A stretch of 5,779 nucleotides of DNA from Actinomycetota bacterium (GTDB lineage: Bacteria > Actinomycetota > Acidimicrobiia > Acidimicrobiales > Microtrichaceae). The DNA is taken from the NCBI GenBank assembly GCA_018268735.1, contig JAFDWA010000759.1:1-5779 (forward strand), in the 5' to 3' direction. The position numbers and the translations under genes were made by a program. Shown here piece after piece: positions 4,623-5,779 of the stretch. Position 1 is the stretch's first letter. The number at the start of each line of letters is the position of its first letter. The notes beneath the pieces were generated by a model, which worked only from the letters and a program-made list of their open reading frames with translations, had not been told where the DNA came from and searched no databases.

Positions 4623-5779
4623 CTCTGGGAGGGGATCGAGGCGCGGAACGGTGGCCGGGCTGAACTCGCACGGCATCGACTTGATGCCGTGGATGAAGGC
4701 CGACTGCAGGTAGTCCGGCTCGCCGGTCGCTGCGATGTCGGGGAGCCACCGGAACAGCTCCTCGAACATGACCCGGATCTCGCGTCGGGCGAGGTTGGCG
4801 CCGAGGCAGAAGTGCGGCCCGCCGCCGCCGAAGCCGACGTGCTCGTTCGGGCTGCGGGTGACGTCGAACCTCTCGGGCGAGTCGAAGGCTCGCTCGTCCC
4901 GGTTCGCCGACTCGTACCACATCACGACCTTGTCGCCCGCAGCGATCGCCTGACCGGAGATCTCGGTGTCCTGGGTCGCAGTGCGTCGGAAGTGGATGAC
5001 CGGGGTCGCATACCGCACGATCTCCTCGACCGCCGTGGCGGAGACACCGTCCACGTCGCCCATCCAGATCGCCCGCTGGTCGGGGTGCAGGGTCAACAGG
5101 CGCACGCCGTGGGAGATCGCGTTGCGGGTCGTCTCGTTGCCGGCGACCGCGAGCAGGATGAAGAAGCTCGCCATCTCGCTCGGGCTCAGCGGCTCGCCGT
5201 CCACCTCCGCGTGCATCATCGCCGACACGAGGTCGTCACGCGGCTCCGCGAGGCGGTCCTCGCCGACCTCCTGCGCGATCTGCGCCATCTCCAGCACCGC
5301 TGCCATCAGCCCCGGCAGGTCCGTCGCCGCCTGGTCGCCCAGGATGACGTTGGTGAGCTCGAGGATCCGGCCCCACTGCTCGCCGGGGATGCCCATCATC
5401 TCGCAGATGATCCGCAGCGGGAGCGGCGCCGCGATCTCCGCGACGACGTCGCAACCACCCTTCTCCGCGACGTCCGCCACGATGTCGCGGACCTTCACCC
5501 GGACGTCCTCGTCGATGCGGTTCACCATCCGTGGCGTGAAGCTCTTGTTGACGATGTGGCGCAGCCGGGTGTGGCGCGGGGCGTCCATGTTGATCATCGA
5601 GCCCATGAACTCGTTGATCTCCTGCGGGAGATCGGGGATGTTGGTCCCCTGCCCGGAGCAGAACAGGTCCGCGTGCCGTGACACGTGCACCACGTCGGCG
5701 TGCCGGGTGATCGACCAGAACCCCGGGCCCTTCACGAACCCCTCGATCTCGGGCTCCTCCATGAACACCACCGGGGCCT
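4620..5779 (-). CDS. Cytochrome P450, N-terminus cut by the window edge
   Basis: About 385 C-terminal codons are visible; the start lies beyond base 5779, because the frame is still open and bacterial P450s are usually 400-430 residues. GTG at 5771 and ATG at 5762 are internal codons. Counting from 5771 as residue 1: MDAPRHTRLR (62-71, the C-helix heme-contact region), oxygen-activating I-helix AGNETT (210-215), K-helix EIVR (Glu250, Arg253), and heme loop FGGGGPHFCLG (314-324) with the heme-ligating Cys322. All P450 core elements are intact, and there is no sign of a membrane anchor in the visible part. It is a soluble, class I-type monooxygenase needing a ferredoxin and reductase, neither encoded here. 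The PHFCLGANLARREIRVMFEE segment and the ending SAFIHGIKSMP recall actinobacterial CYP124/125/142-like enzymes acting on sterol side chains or branched lipids; this is a resemblance only and the substrate is unproven. It is followed closely by the ABC ATPase on the same strand. Confidence 0.95.
   Translation of the reverse strand, partial: APVVFMEEPEIEGFVKGPGFWSITRHADVVHVSRHADLFCSGQGTNIPDLPQEINEFMGSMINMDAPRHTRLRHIVNKSFTPRMVNRIDEDVRVKVRDIVADVAEKGGCDVVAEIAAPLPLRIICEMMGIPGEQWGRILELTNVILGDQAATDLPGLMAAVLEMAQIAQEVGEDRLAEPRDDLVSAMMHAEVDGEPLSPSEMASFFILLAVAGNETTRNAISHGVRLLTLHPDQRAIWMGDVDGVSATAVEEIVRYATPVIHFRRTATQDTEISGQAIAAGDKVVMWYESANRDERAFDSPERFDVTRSPNEHVGFGGGGPHFCLGANLARREIRVMFEELFRWLPDIAATGEPDYLQSAFIHGIKSMPCEFSPATVPRLDPLPE

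Noticed and set aside
3585..5681. Very long rightward open frame (about 698 codons) opposite the ABC ATPase and P450
   Set aside because: It lies antisense to two genes with complete catalytic motifs. Its product is Arg/Ser/Asp-rich low complexity, as expected from the complementary frame of GC-rich genes.

Overview
The window is GC-rich, densely packed bacterial DNA with several GTG starts, promoter-like TANNNT hexamers and no U-tracts behind its hairpins. The gene types (an actinobacterial-style four-domain S1 protein, a soluble bacterial cytochrome P450, a ParA/Soj-type ATPase and a dienelactone-hydrolase-like enzyme) point to a chromosome segment of a high-GC actinobacterium. The order cannot be fixed from the sequence; an Acidimicrobiia- or mycobacteria-like background is a guess.

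Layout from left to right: (1) the first 22 codons of a ParA-type ATPase, leftward, cut by the window edge; (2) a rightward dienelactone-hydrolase family protein with a Ser-Asp-His triad; (3) a short convergent gap with a 15-bp direct repeat and a hairpin; (4) a leftward conserved-looking protein of unknown function that appears built from EthD/NIPSNAP-like alpha-beta units; (5) a compact divergent regulatory region of about 130 bp with a promoter-like hexamer and Shine-Dalgarno for each gene and a 19-bp palindrome; (6) a rightward protein with ribosomal-protein-S1 architecture, whose second S1 domain is split by a long Glu-Pro-Ala repeat encoded by a 9-bp tandem array; (7) a 151-bp convergent gap with hairpins; (8) a leftward two-gene unit running in from the right edge: a cytochrome P450 (N-terminus outside the window) followed after 13 nt by an ABC-transporter ATPase of the iron/sulfate/polyamine (FbpC/CysA/PotA) type.

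The genes do not form one pathway that I can see. The P450 and ABC ATPase are probably co-transcribed, and the S1-like gene and the unknown gene share a divergent control region. The other adjacencies look like ordinary chromosomal neighbours. I found no RNA genes, CRISPR array, insertion sequence, attachment site or origin. I do not see a clear new defence or mobile system. The most notable item is the low-complexity insertion inside an S1 OB-fold, in a gene that may be either the ribosomal S1 itself or a paralogue.
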